A stretch of DNA of 64,000 nt, from NCBI GenBank assembly GCA_905250115.1, contig CAJNOI010000022.1, positions 620,001 through 684,000 on the forward strand, in the 5' to 3' direction. This stretch comes from Adineta steineri. Lineage: Eukaryota > Rotifera > Eurotatoria > Adinetida > Adinetidae. The position numbers and the translations under genes are program-made. Below, one piece after another: positions 1 to 10,774 of this stretch. The notes under the pieces are model-generated. The model saw nothing but the letters and a program-made list of their open reading frames with translations, ran no database searches and was not told where the DNA came from. Every line of letters starts with the position of its first letter. Within the stretch, counting starts at the first letter, position 1.

Positions 1-482
1 TTGTAATGGAGATGATACCATTCTTGCACTGTGTTAAGTACCGTTCGATCGCTGTGCTTTGCCGGAAAAATGAAAAAGTAGCGAGGTGTAGTGAACTCAT
101 GCACTTCATCCATCTGTGTCATAACGTACTTTATTTGATTTATAATCGTTTGTCTGTTGACGGGAAAGAGATCGGCGTTCGCATCAATACGATCAAGGCG
201 AGCACCCACGATATCATTCGAATGCTCTATAGGTTCACGCGCTTCAACAATTTGATCGATGCACGCTTTGATGCGCATCGGTTTCAGAATATTGCCATTG
301 TCATCAGAGACGAATCGTTGCTGCACACCACGTATACACAATGCTGTCACCGACGGAAATCGTCGTTGAACATCTTCCAGAAGCAAGCAATCGATGCCAG
401 AAAGACTGACAGTTTGTATTCGAACGACAGTGTTACAAAATTCAACTTCTTGAATTTTTTCGTTATCAGTTGATTGTGACAT
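1..482 (-). CDS. Uncharacterised protein, 5' part only (runs off window)
   Basis: On the minus strand an open frame runs from an ATG at 480-482 to the window edge, giving 160 codons without a stop. The N-terminus reads MSQSTDNEKIQEVEFCNTVV. A plus-strand ORF (6-473) overlaps it, but the minus frame reads as an ordinary acidic soluble protein with no stop, whereas the plus frame is rich in Cys, His and Tyr and looks like a shadow. No signal peptide or membrane segment is visible. Near the visible end is an aromatic block, PRYFFIFPAK, followed by an EWYHLHY stretch. I do not recognise the family. The 3' end is missing, so length and any downstream introns are unknown. Confidence 0.6.
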   Translation of the reverse strand, partial: MSQSTDNEKIQEVEFCNTVVRIQTVSLSGIDCLLLEDVQRRFPSVTALCIRGVQQRFVSDDNGNILKPMRIKACIDQIVEAREPIEHSNDIVGARLDRIDANADLFPVNRQTIINQIKYVMTQMDEVHEFTTPRYFFIFPAKHSDRTVLNTVQEWYHLHY

Positions 483-762
483 GAAAAGTATGATCTAGAA
501 CTATAGTGTTCTGTAAGTTAGAATTGTGACGATGGTATTTGAAAATTATTAATCAATATTGGCGGTATAACGATCCAAGTTCATGAGCTGTATGAACTGA
601 GATGAAAAACTGGTCAACAGATTTAGCTTTTTCAAAGACCTCATGTGAGAACTAAAACTATATAGAAAGTTGAAGTACGAAGATGAGATGTTAACATTTC
701 CGGTGGTGATAGGAACTAATATCGTTTTGCTTAAAAACGGCTGGGAGAAACGATGATCTTGA

Positions 763-838
763 AGGGTGGGTACGGGTGAGGGTGTGGGTGTGTGTGAGGA
801 TCACGGATTGGAGAATATTCACACTCACACCCACCTCC
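763..838. repeat. Inverted TGTGGG-like element 1
   Basis: The left side is rich in GGGTG/TGTGGG units and the right side in CACACCCACC, separated by about 30 bp, so the strand can fold back on itself. The hexamer matches the bdelloid telomeric repeat. Its right edge is where similarity to the segment at 23465 begins. Confidence 0.6.
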
Positions 839-839
839 T

Positions 840-1690
840 AAATAATCAAAACCAAAGAAATGAAACAAACTTGGATAATATGTACTTATTAATTTCACGT
901 ACTAATGTGTGTATAACACTCTATACTTCCTTTGACAAGTGACTATTGGTTTATTACTTTTGACAAACGACAGAATTTTATGTTTCCTTTATTCTTTTTT
1001 CTCTTTTTTCTAATATATCTCAGTCTCGTACTTGATAGAGAATGATTATATATAGTCAAAGTAAAGTAAAACGACTGAATATGATGAAGAGACGATGAGT
1101 AATTTTATAATCGGAAGAAAAACTGAAATTTATCCAATGAAATTCATTTTCAATAGAATTGACATATGGATATTTTTATCATTTAAAAATAGGCAATAGT
1201 TAACAATAATAAACTGCTTTAGTTGTTCATCCAATCATTTAATTATTATTAAATATCAGAGTATATCTATATTAAAAAAGGTCTTGAATTGTCACTGAAA
1301 TTTAAATAGATAAGAATTACATTACTATGACCATGAAACTGTGATAATGAAGCGATATAAAGACATCAAGTAGATATTTTAGAAGACTTAAATACAGTCA
1401 TTTTATTTCTCCATAAAAAAAAATTTTCTTTGATGAAATTAATTACGAATAGAATATTTTGTATAGTCAAACAGTTGGCTATTTCGTGACTTGACATATA
1501 ATGTATACTAATAATCAGACTAAAAACTATGAAAACAAAGAATAACTAAGAAAATATTTGTTGTAAAACGAAAATCTTTTTATTCTTGTCTTCATAAAAA
1601 TTGTTTGTGTGAGAATAGAACTAAATTTTATTAAATCTATTTGCAAATATTTTATTCAGAAGTGATAATTTTCAATGTTAAATAAATAAT
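840..1690 (+). repeat. Dispersed duplicated AT-rich segment, copy A
   Basis: Read by eye, this resembles 23465-24030 in the same orientation. Shared blocks include AATAATCAAAACCAAAG (here) against AATAATCAAAATCAAAG, and ATTTTATAATCGGAAGAAAA against ATTTTATAATCGAAAGAAAA. Similarity is patchy with indels. No coding potential is visible, so it is either an old non-coding duplication or a decayed mobile element. Confidence 0.45.
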
Positions 1691-2980
1691 TGTTGTTTTT
1701 TTTTCTATTTGAACGTTTCAAAACAATTTATTCACAGGACTTTATCTATAATGCTTGATTTCTAGTTATATATTATTATGAAATCTCGATGATTATTTAT
1801 TAGAAACTAGTTTATTCAAATTCTAGTTAATTGATTGAATATGTTTAAAAAATAAAACAATCTGTCGTATAGTCGATGAATAAGAGTTATGCAAGTCTTT
1901 CGACATTATTTTCTTTGTTTTTGTTCTATACAAAAGATGAATAATAATCAATTTGTTCATTTTATATTATTTGATTTATTTATCAGATAAGTAAATTTAT
2001 TGATAGTTGAAAGAAAAAACTTCTTTGTAATACAATTAATATACATATTAGAAATATTTATATATTTTCCTATACATTAAAAAGTGTTTATTACTATTGA
2101 ATAGTATGAAATTGTGTAATAATAATAATAATCGATCAATATAAATATCTTTGATTTTCTTATAAAATATTTTTACCAGATCTATTAATTATGATTAAAT
2201 TTAACTTTGATATTAAATTCTAATCAATCATTTTCATTTTTTTATTGTTAAAGATTAAATAATAAAAATTTCTTTTTTTCAATAATTAAATTAGAGTGAA
2301 AAATTGAATATTTAGTTTTTCTACAAACATTCAAGAAAACATATTTTTTTTTGTTTTGTTACATTGAAATTAATTTTTTATTGAAATTTAATAAATATTT
2401 TTCTTGATTATAAATAAAATGATAGAAGTTGAAATCTTTCTACAAATAACAAAATCAATGATTGAATTAAAGTTTTATATCGAAATATATTTCCATAGAA
2501 ACAAAAATGAGAGATATGGAAAGAATAAAGATAAAATTGACATTTATTTATGAATAAAATGATTAAATTTACAAAGGTTTTTATTTAATATTGTGTCGTA
2601 ATGTAATCAGATAAGAATATTCAATATTTAGATTGTAAAAATGAGATTTTATTATTCTTTTTATGACATTAATAAATGAAATGAAATTGTAAATAAATGT
2701 TTATTCTATCAAATAAATACTTAATATTAAATAAAAGATAAATATTTATTTAATAACAAAAAACAATAGATAATATTATTTAACATTAACTTGTCAATGT
2801 TTTATTATTCTTTTTATTCAGAGAATAAATGAAAAAGTTTTGTGTTCAAGATTGAATTCAAACTTTGATAAGACTTCTATCATAACCTTCATTTATTTTA
2901 ATTGAAATATTTTATATTATCCAAAGTCAAACACAATTTATATAAATCATCATATCTTGAGATACATATTCCAGTGAATT

Positions 2981-3031
2981 TGGGTGTCGGTGTGAATATG
3001 AATAACCAGATATTTACTCACACCCACACCC
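2981..3031. repeat. Inverted TGTGGG-like element 2
   Basis: GGGTGTCGGTGTG on the left and CACACCCACACCC on the right, with about 25 bp between them. Same family as element 1. Confidence 0.6.
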
Positions 3032-3591
3032 TCTCTGCTATTTACGGTCGCTGTAATGGTTGATCTGGATACTCAAAAAACTATAAGATACGATACAGAA
3101 TCTCCGACGGTGAAGCGTAATAAAAACAGTTGTTACCACTCGAACCATAGGGTGATAACAAAAAACACAGTTTGTAGGTTATCGTTTTCACGAAAAATTT
3201 ATCCATTTTCTTTTGCCTTCATTTCTTTCGGGTAAAATAATTCATATTCATAATAAAAAAAGAACAACTGATTCGACGAGTTCTTCGTAGTTGTTGCGTT
3301 CTTATTAAGAAACAGAAAAATAAGTAATGTGGGAGGTGGGGTTTGTACAGATGAAAAAAAAATCAAAGTTGGAAAGAATAATAATGCAAGAAACGACGAC
3401 GTTGGCATCTTTTTCGTTCGTTTGTTTGCTTACAAGTGTATTGTCAATCGTAAAACTAAACAGAGTTTGCCAGTAACTATCAACAAAAAAACACAACACC
3501 TATATTTCAATGCGTAGAAAAAAAGAGACGGTTTCGTCGAATCTCTCACCATCACTGGCAATTCGACGAACGACTACTTCTCCATATCGTC

Positions 3592-3600
3592 TATATAAAT
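3592..3600 (+). promoter_or_regulatory. TATA box of the ART-TPR pseudogene
   Basis: TATATAAAT lies about 80 bp upstream of the ATG at 3681. The related ART-TPR gene at 27610-29443 also has a TATA-like box about 95 bp upstream of its ATG, so the promoter layout is similar in both copies. Confidence 0.45.
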
Positions 3601-3680
3601 AGAAGTAGCGAATGCTGTTCAGGTTACAGATAACTGTTCACGACTCTGTGTAACCAATCGAACAAAAATTCATATCACAC

Positions 3681-6014
3681 ATGGGAGCAAAAGACTTCAA
3701 GCGGGATATTTCCAAATCATCAGCCGCTGCTTCCAGTACAAAAGCATCATCCGATGCAATACAACCAAAAAGTCGTATGACTCAAAACTATTTGGTCATC
3801 TGGGTCGACGGCAACACGATCCGTCGAATGAAGACTACAAAAATTCATTGGAACAACTATACACGATCGTGAATGACGTGAAGCTGTGCGCAACCCTAGT
3901 AAAATGTATCGAGTTGTTGAATGGGATCGATGATGGAAAGGCCTTCGTCATCTCGTCCGGAGCTTTAGGTCAAAAAGTTGTTGAAAACATTCATGATATA
4001 CCAAAAGTAGATGCAATTTATATCTTCTGCGATAACGAAACGCTTCATCAGCAGTGGTCAAAAGAATGGGCAAAAATTCGAGGTGTTTTCACCTCAATAA
4101 TGCCCATCTGCGAATCATTAAGAAAAGTCGCCCGTGAATGCGACCATGATGCGATACCGATGAGCTTCATTCCGAAGCATATAATGGCAGATGGGGCAAT
4201 AGGATCAGATCAAAACAATCTTGATCAATTGCCGCCATCATATATGTACTCTGTGATTTTCAAGGATATTATATTAGAAATCAATGACGATGATACGAAA
4301 TCTATGAAGACATTAGTGACTCATTGTCAACAAAAAAATATTCCCGAAGCAGAAATTAATGAATTCAAGTATAAATACCATCAGAAATCACCAGTTTGGT
4401 GGTATACCAAAGAGATGTTTCTCTATGTTATGCTTAATCTTGCCTTACGATTGCTCGATATGGAAGCGATGACAAAATTAGGATTTTTCATTCGAAGTTT
4501 ACATCTTTAACTGAAACAATTGCATCAAGAGCAGTCCGCAAATTTTAATAAATCTTTTATTGTTTATCGTGGCCAGAGACTCACACAAGAGGACTTTCAA
4601 AATCTCAGTGATTCGAAAGGTGGTCTCCTTTCGTTCAACAACTTCTTATCAACAAGCAAGAAACGAGAAGTGGCAATGAACTTTGTTCGAGGTTCATTGT
4701 AAAAAAAACAACAAAACTGTAGGTGTTATATTTGTTATGACAATTGATCCAAGTAAAATATCAACTGTAACTACTCCTTTTGCTATGATCGATGTTTATA
4801 CTGCTATTCGAGGAGAATAAGAGATACTCTTTACAATGCACACTATTTTCAGGGTAGGTGAAATCAAACAGACAGTCGATAATAAACGTCTATGGGAAGT
4901 ACAACTGAGTATTACTAATGACGATGATCCCCAACTTGCTATTCTTACCGACCGCATTAAAGAGGAAGTTCAGGGCTCTAATGGATGGTTTCGAATGGGT
5001 AAATTGATGATCAAAGTGGGTCATTTCAATCAAGCTGAAGCATTCCACAATGAACTACTCAAGAATGCTTCAAGTGATATCGAAAGAGCATATATTTATC
5101 ATCAACTCGGAAGGGTGAAAGACAATCAAGGTAAATACCAAGAAGCAGTTGCATTCCACGAAAAATCAATTGAGGTAAGAGAAAAATCTCTACCTCCGAA
5201 TCATCCCGATTTGGCTGAAAGCTACAACAACATTGGTATGGTATATAACCACATGAGTGACTATGTGAAAGCACTTAAATTTTACGAAAAATCAATCCAA
5301 ATAAGAAAAATATGTTTGCCTCCAAATCATTCCGATTTAGCTGAAAGCTACAACAACATCGGTCTAGTATATAGCAATATGGGTGAATACTCGAAAGCAC
5401 TTGAGTTCTACGAAAAATCAATTAAAATTAAAAAAATATCTCTACCTCCAAATCATCCAGATTTGGCTACTTCCTATGGCAACATGGGTATAGTGTATTA
5501 CAAAATGGGTGACTATTCCGCAGCACTTAAAGTTTTCGAACAAGACCTCGAAATAAAGAAAAAAACTCTACCTCCGGCTCATTCCTCATTGGCTACAGCC
5601 TACACCAACATCGGTGTAGCATATAACAGCATGGGTAACTACTCAAAAGCGCTTGAGTTTTACGAAAAAGCACTTAAAATCAGAGAAAAGGCTCTGTCTC
5701 CGAATCATCCCGATATCGCTGACAGCTATAGCTTCATCGCTGGAGTGTATAAACACATGGGTGACTACTCAAAAGCACTTAAATTTCACGAAAAATCAAT
5801 GCAAATAAGAAAAATATCTTTACCTCCGAATCATTTTGATTTGGCTGAAAGTTACAACAGCATCGGTCTACTGTATAACACCATGGGTGACTACTCGAAA
5901 GCAATACCCTTACTAGAAAAAGCACTGGCTATTTTCCAAAATTCACTCCCTCCAACTCATCCAAATATTAAAGTCATGATGCATAACATTCAAGTGGCGA
6001 AAAACAATCTCTGA
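3681..6014 (+). pseudogene. ART-TPR gene with a broken ART half
   Basis: This copy is collinear with the intact paralogue at 27610-29443: an N-terminal domain (residues starting MGAKDFKRD), then an arginine ADP-ribosyltransferase (ART) domain, then 42-residue TPRs. The ART half has at least four lesions: a frameshift between about 3820 and 3835, an in-frame TAA at 4508-4510, an indel around 4697-4705 that exposes a TAA at 4700-4702, and an in-frame TAA at 4818-4820. The last falls on the middle codon of the catalytic ExE motif (GAA-TAA-GAG). The first ART landmarks survive (VYRGQ for the NAD-binding Arg; FLSTSKK for the STS motif). No GT..AG intron removes the stops without deleting conserved sequence. 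Family members transfer ADP-ribose from NAD to arginine; this one cannot make a full-length enzyme unless the assembly is wrong. Confidence 0.8.
4836..6014 (+). CDS. Surviving TPR half of the ART-TPR pseudogene
   Basis: From an ATG at 4836 the frame is open for 392 codons, although the preceding ART half is broken. The protein starts in the last ART strand (MHTIFRVGEIK) and continues into about seven to eight TPRs of the kinesin-light-chain kind with 42-residue periodicity. Each has a core like YNNIGLVYSNMGEYSKALEF and a linker like SLPPNHPDLA. TPRs of this type bind partner peptides. An AATAAA follows at 6040-6045. Whether this part is still expressed as a stand-alone TPR protein cannot be decided from sequence. 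Its openness could reflect selection or simply recent decay. Alternative: inert 3' part of the pseudogene. Confidence 0.5.
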   Translation: MHTIFRVGEIKQTVDNKRLWEVQLSITNDDDPQLAILTDRIKEEVQGSNGWFRMGKLMIKVGHFNQAEAFHNELLKNASSDIERAYIYHQLGRVKDNQGKYQEAVAFHEKSIEVREKSLPPNHPDLAESYNNIGMVYNHMSDYVKALKFYEKSIQIRKICLPPNHSDLAESYNNIGLVYSNMGEYSKALEFYEKSIKIKKISLPPNHPDLATSYGNMGIVYYKMGDYSAALKVFEQDLEIKKKTLPPAHSSLATAYTNIGVAYNSMGNYSKALEFYEKALKIREKALSPNHPDIADSYSFIAGVYKHMGDYSKALKFHEKSMQIRKISLPPNHFDLAESYNSIGLLYNTMGDYSKAIPLLEKALAIFQNSLPPTHPNIKVMMHNIQVAKNNL

Positions 6015-6039
6015 ATGTTTTTTCTCTTCGTATTTGCTT

Positions 6040-6045
6040 AATAAA
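6040..6045 (+). terminator. Polyadenylation signal
   Basis: AATAAA lies 26 bp after the TGA of the TPR frame, in the usual place for a poly(A) signal. Confidence 0.5.
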
Positions 6046-6296
6046 ATTGCTTTGAATATTATCGATTATTCATTATTAGTTCGAGAACAACGGGTATGTA
6101 TAGAAGAAAATTCCAAGCTACTTACGACAATCGTGTCGGTCTTGCTTAAGGGTCGTCATAATTAAAGTCTAGAATTTTGTATGCACTGCATTTGAATGAT
6201 TGGCTCTGATAAAATCAGCTTTTATCTGGGCAGGACTTGATATATTATCTATTAAGAACGACTAATATTATGGTTTATGTCAGAGACTAATAGCTG

Positions 6297-6349
6297 AGGG
6301 TCGATGTGGGTGTCGGTATCAGTTTAACGTCACACCACATCCTCACCCA
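6297..6349. repeat. Inverted TGTGGG-like element 3
   Basis: GATGTGGGTGTCGGT on the left and CACACCACATCCTCACCC on the right. A more degenerate member of the family. Confidence 0.5.
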
Positions 6350-7191
6350 GTTTTCCCTAAACTTGTATTGTTTAATATGCCATTTGATGCAGAATCGATT
6401 GATTACCGTGGATTTTAAATTGGATGTGATTTTGGTAGAGGAAACTATAAAAATCTCTCATTCAATGTCTAAAAAACGTTGTATTTCACATTTGATTATA
6501 AACAGTAGTTTAAAACTTTCTCCATGAAAACAAAAGGTTTTTGTAAAACAACTTTTATCAAAATGATGGAAATATTCGTAAAAGTGGAAAATAGGGTAAA
6601 AATACGTTTTATACAACCGTCTTCCTATCATGCAGACTCAACTTTATATTTCGGTCTTAAATTTTCGAATAATCAAGTATTGACGATATAACTGAATGGT
6701 AATTTTTTTTGTTTTTGTTTCATAGTGAGAGAATAATGTGCAACACCTTTCTTTTCTCTTTAGAAGAAAGTAAAAAGAATAATAAACACTATGATTCTCA
6801 TTACTTTATTGTAAACAAAAAGGTAAAATCATTTTCAACATTAGATGCGATAAGAGTAACAGTTCATTAGTGAAGAAAATGTTTCTTCGTATTTTTTAAT
6901 ATTTGCTTCTAAAACAATGACAACAAGCTAATCCAATGAGAACACCTAAATGTATCAGAATATAAATATAGGAATTATATATCGACAAAATCAGAGTTAC
7001 GGAATTCCGTTTTGTCAAATTGCAATGTTCATATGTTCTGATTAATAAATGTAAACACTCCAAAAATTTTAGCTGTACATGCAGACTATTTAGATCTAAT
7101 ATTGGTGTAAATTTTGTTTATTCTATTTTATACAAAATGTGGCTATTGAAAAAAATATTAGACGTTACTAAATTTCTCAAATATAATATTT

Positions 7192-7371
7192 TTAGGGTGA
7201 GCTCATAGTTTAGGGTGTGGTTGTGAAATATAGGCATCAATAAAGAGAAAACACTCAAACCCACTCACCCACACCCACACGTTCACCCTCATCCTCAACT
7301 ACACCAATAGGCTCACCCTTATCAACACCCACACCCCACCAACACCTACACTTACACCCAATCCAAATAGT
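7192..7371. repeat. Inverted TGTGGG-like element 4 (long)
   Basis: TAGGGTGTGGTTGTG at 7211 faces an extended CCCACA-rich tract from 7259 to 7371, with many CACCC units. The right arm is much longer than the left, as if it had expanded. Confidence 0.6.
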
Positions 7372-7589
7372 TTGAGTTTGGGTTTGGTACCTGTCTGCTC
7401 TGACACATCCACAGCCATACTCTATGTGAGCAAGATTTTTTTCCCACTTGTGCATTTTTAATACAAATGCGTTGTTAAACAAAGTGCTTATTTATGTACT
7501 TTTATATGAAAGAATGAATCGAAAAATATTTTGTTCGTATAGAAACAAAACTTTTCATTTTTCATTCAACACTATAATTCCAGTTAATA

Positions 7590-8484
7590 ATGCACAAAGA
7601 GATGTATTCAGTTGCATTTATCATTTTATGTTTATCATTTCCTGTCGTCGTCCACAGTGACTATAACTGTACAACCCCAAATACACTTATAACTTTCGAT
7701 GATTTGCCTTCATTAGGATCTTATGCAGCTGTAGTACCAAACAATTATTTCGATTTAGTTTGGTCTAATGTCGTCTACACACTTGTTACTTATCTCAACT
7801 CATTTGCCGGTAATCATACAGCTCTTTCAAATGAAGTATATGTTGCTTTCAATATGTATGAAGGTCCCATAACCATTAGTTCTCCAGCAGCTTCTACTTT
7901 TAGTATAAATTCGTTTATTGCACTTGCTTTTTATATGGATAATTTGGCTTTATCAATGACTGGAAAACGAAATGGAGCAACAATTTATCAACAAACAGTT
8001 ACACTCCAAGCGACTATTTCGTCGTTCATAGTATTAAATTGGACTTATATTGACACCATTATTTTCACTACTTCGGGAGGAATTCCTGATCCCATACTGG
8101 CTGTCAGATCAAACGGAACATTCTATGCTATAGATAATTTATGCGTCGATATGTAAGTTTTATTCTTTCAATTGATTACCCTCTATACGTTTTGGCCAAC
8201 AGTCATCGAAAATATGGCTTTTTTATTTAGAAGTTCATTTTATACACCAACACTTTACCCTATTACAGCCACTCCAATGACCGTAACCTCAGATAATGGT
8301 AAGAAGGAAAACATTAAAGGATTTCATACAGCTTATTGAGCAATTCAATTAAAGAATTTGTATATTTTCTGTATTTGAAGATTCTAAAACTGTGATCATA
8401 GTTGGAAGTGTATCCGGTGGTTTGTTCTTAATAGTACTCGTCATTGGAATAAGTGTATACTGTATCTATTCGAGACGTTCTTAA
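7590..8484 (+). CDS. Type I single-pass membrane protein, three exons
   Basis: Exons 7590-8152, 8231-8298 and 8381-8484; the introns (78 and 82 bp) have GTAAG donors and AG acceptors and phase is kept to the TAA at 8482-8484. The first exon alone would end at a false stop inside the first intron. The product is about 244 aa: a signal peptide (about residues 1-23, ending VVVHS), an extracellular domain of about 170 residues with several N-glycosylation sites (NCT, NHT, NWT, NGT), a Thr/Ser/Pro-rich stalk in exon 2, a membrane segment in exon 3 (GGLFLIVLVIGISVYCIY) and a very short basic tail ending SRRS. The ectodomain family is not recognised; a beta-rich adhesion or lectin-like fold is only a guess. 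AATAAA signals lie near 8607 and 8618. Confidence 0.75.
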
Positions 8485-8665
8485 TCATCCAATGGCTAAA
8501 GGTGCCATAAAAACTGCTGTTAAAGAGACAAATTATACTTTTTTCACTACTTATTAGCATCATCTTTGTATTCTCGCGTTAAAATTTTAAATTCATTTAA
8601 GTATTTAATAAAAACTAATAAAGTTTCATAACTGTTTGAATCCTCTGTACGAAAATAACCATCTT

Positions 8666-8710
8666 AAGGGTGTGGGTGTGCTTGATCAGATTAATCTTAC
8701 ACCCACACCC
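8666..8710. repeat. Inverted TGTGGG-like element 5 (perfect 12-bp arms)
   Basis: The cleanest member. GGGTGTGGGTGT at 8668-8679 and its exact complement ACACCCACACCC at 8699-8710 are separated by a 19-bp loop, giving a stable hairpin just downstream of the 7590 gene. Confidence 0.75.
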
Positions 8711-9244
8711 GCACTCCGAAGACCGTGCACGTTCATATTCTTTTCACCCATACTCTTCGCGATGGTATATTAAAAAATCTCTCGCTTTTCAAGGCTGTAC
8801 ATGGTTCAAACTGAGTTTTATGCTGCTGATCGATCACATTTATCAAGTTTTACAGTCGAAGCATCTATCAGTATGAAGATTATGTAAAAATTTATCAGTT
8901 TTTAAAATATTATCCTTGCAGAAACTGTTATTATGGCCAACGCGGCAGTACCAATATGTACGTCTCTGTTCTAAAAAAAATTCAGCTTTGTTGAAAAACG
9001 TCAATAGCTAAAGAATTCAATTAAGACAGCTAAGAAAAAGTGTGCACATTTATTTTCTATCGAAAAACAATGAAAAAGGCGCAAAGCGCATAAGAATACC
9101 ATGCTAAAAGAAAGAGTAAAGGATTGGAAAGAAAAATAAGTGAAAATATGTTTTTTTCTAACGGTTCCCCTCAATCAACTTGGGAGAAAAGGGTGACAAA
9201 AAATTTTCAACTTATTTCGCGAGCGTTGTGTCTATTTACATTTA

Positions 9245-9466
9245 AAGGGTGTGGGTGATGGCGAGGGTGGGTGTGAGTGAGAATGTGCGTGTGGGTGTGA
9301 CTGTGTACGGCGTGAAGGTGGGTGGAATAGGTGGCGGTGAGGGTCAGTGTAAGAAGAGATTGGCGTGTGGGTGAGTATGGCATGAAGATGACGAGTGTGG
9401 GTGTGTATGTGATCATTTCTCTTTCACTCACTCCCACCACACCCACATCGCCATCGACATCCACCT
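9245..9466. repeat. Inverted TGTGGG-like element 6 (long)
   Basis: About 220 bp. The left two thirds are degenerate GGGTG/GTGTGGG units; the right end is CACTCACTCCCACCACACCC and further ACATCCACC units. An expanded member. Confidence 0.65.
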
Positions 9467-9992
9467 TCTAGTCCCCTTAGTTCTCTTAGTCTTCTAGCGG
9501 AATGAAAGGATTCGACTGCAGACTGCAAGTAGTGCAATTAGCGGACTAATTTTTTAGTTCCTCAGTTTTCTACTTTCAATTCGAAATATTACTTTTTTTT
9601 CTCTAAATTCAGATTGAAATATAATACGCCATTGTATGCTTGAAAAAGGCCGATAAGTGTCATATCAGATATCCTTGTTATTATTCATTCTACCGTTTTT
9701 TTATTTGTTGGAAGATTATAGTTTGTGCCTTTTCATTTTGTGAGAAAAAATACGCCCTTAAATACCACCTGTGCATTAGAAACAAAGCAAGCAATATCAA
9801 TATGATTCTATATCACTTCATTGTAAGGTATGATCATAGCATTGGTGCACATTATTTTCAAGTAATAGAAATTTCTTTTTTGGTTCTTCAATTATTAAAC
9901 GATCTTTCAGTATAGTTGGACCGGTTTGATTCTTGTTTCGTTTTACATACTGAGCTATTAATTAAGTTGTTAAATAGTACGATTAAATTCTC

Positions 9993-10044
9993 AAGGGTAC
10001 GGGTGTGTGTGCAAGGTTAGTACAACATCCATACTTACACCCTC
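9993..10044. repeat. Inverted TGTGGG-like element 7
   Basis: TCAAGGGTACGGGTGTGTG on the left and TTACACCCTCAAA on the right. The outermost bases (TCAAGGGT / ACCCTCAAA) do not match perfectly but show a recurrent edge seen in several members, close to CTTGAGGGTG. Confidence 0.6.
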
Positions 10045-10214
10045 AAATAGGATCGAGAGGAGCGTACATGAAATTACAGATTCTCTTCTTCACTGTACTG
10101 AATTAGACATCACTAATTCTATTTGATCGGCAAAGCCAGATTCGCTAATTTGGCAGTGATATTCGATGACAAGATATTAACAATGTGTTGCATTTAGATT
10201 TGTTCTCTCATTCA

Positions 10215-10222
10215 TATAAATA
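10215..10222 (+). promoter_or_regulatory. TATA-like box
   Basis: TATAAATA about 20 bp before the ATG at 10241. The spacing is tight, so transcription may begin very close to the start codon. Confidence 0.35.
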
Positions 10223-10240
10223 AACTATACATAGTCTTTG

Positions 10241-10774
10241 ATGAGCGTGCCTGTCATCCAACATCGCTTATTTGTTGACAAACAAAATCGCCAAAAGTCT
10301 CAACCCGTCGTTGTTCTAGTTGGATTCTCACTCGAATGCTGTCCAGCGCTTCCTCCTGTGCTTCCTCATCTTCAAGTTTTCGAATTGATCAACATCGATG
10401 AATTACGAAAGATCTTATCATCACCAATATTTCTTGCTATAAATAATGTGAAGTTGATCATTTCGGACAACATAATAGACAGTTGCCAAAGCATTTTGAA
10501 CGATTTCACCGGTACCATATATGTCTTTGATACAAAGAGAAATTTTATCTATCAAATCTTCAATAGTTTACGTAATATTAATATTATTGCGCATCCAGTA
10601 ATATTCGAATCAAAATATCGTCAGCGCATCTTTGAGTTATCTGCTGATATTGCCCCATATGTATGGTATCGTTTGTTTTTCTCTATTTTGTCCAGCATCC
10701 ATCATACTGAGGTGGCAACCAGAGAATTGCTGACGTATCTCAATCATCAGACTACTCGAAAAAAATATAAGTAA
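10241..10774 (+). CDS. ART-family N-terminal domain ORF (possible first exon)
   Basis: A 177-aa frame starting at the ATG at 10241 (the preceding TTG is not a credible start). Its layout follows the N-terminal domain of the ART-TPR proteins: a hydrophobic strand (VVVLVGFSLECC), a central strand like GTIYVFDTKRNFIYQIF (compare DTIFIFCNNQQWHKQW in the 29443 gene), then a helical part (YVWYRLFFSILSSIHH). Similarity is structural and weak. The frame ends in ..AAG TAA, which overlaps a good splice donor (GTAAGC at 10771), so the stop may lie in an intron and more exons may follow. The ART gene at 12624 is on the same strand 1.85 kb downstream, but I found no phase-compatible splice joining them. 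It may be a fragment or a separate small gene. Confidence 0.5.
   Translation: MSVPVIQHRLFVDKQNRQKSQPVVVLVGFSLECCPALPPVLPHLQVFELINIDELRKILSSPIFLAINNVKLIISDNIIDSCQSILNDFTGTIYVFDTKRNFIYQIFNSLRNINIIAHPVIFESKYRQRIFELSADIAPYVWYRLFFSILSSIHHTEVATRELLTYLNHQTTRKKYK

Larger units (their letters stand above)
483..3680. other. Intergenic, AT-rich
   Basis: About 3.2 kb of very AT-rich sequence between the divergent gene at 1-482 and the ART-TPR pseudogene. It holds two inverted TGTGGG-like elements (763-838 and 2981-3031) and a segment (840-1690) that resembles 23465-24030. Short ORFs at 3199-3517 on both strands have no coding character. No RNA gene was recognised. Confidence 0.6.
6046..7589. other. Intergenic
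   Basis: About 1.5 kb with no gene recognised. It contains inverted TGTGGG-like elements 3 and 4. The small ORFs at 6306 and 7020 (plus) and 7255-7482 (minus) are by-products of AT-rich or GT-repeat sequence. Confidence 0.55.
8485..10240. other. Intergenic
   Basis: About 1.75 kb with inverted TGTGGG-like elements 5, 6 and 7. The ORFs at 8670 (plus), 9207-9464 (minus, read through GT repeats) and 9640 (plus) show no protein-like composition. Confidence 0.55.

Noticed and set aside
6..473. Plus-strand 155-codon ORF
   Set aside because: Antisense shadow of the better minus-strand frame 482-1; composition rich in Cys, His and Tyr and no domain.
3199..3517. Overlapping short ORFs on both strands
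   Set aside because: Low-complexity AT-rich translations with no recognisable content.
4500..4825. Introns that would remove the stops in the ART-TPR copy
   Set aside because: The only GT..AG pairs are 24-38 bp, delete conserved ART sequence and leave the wrong frame.
9207..9464. Minus-strand ORF through GT-rich sequence (also 7255-7482)
   Set aside because: Translation of the TGTGGG-like repeats; repetitive Thr/His/Pro or Gly/Val only.
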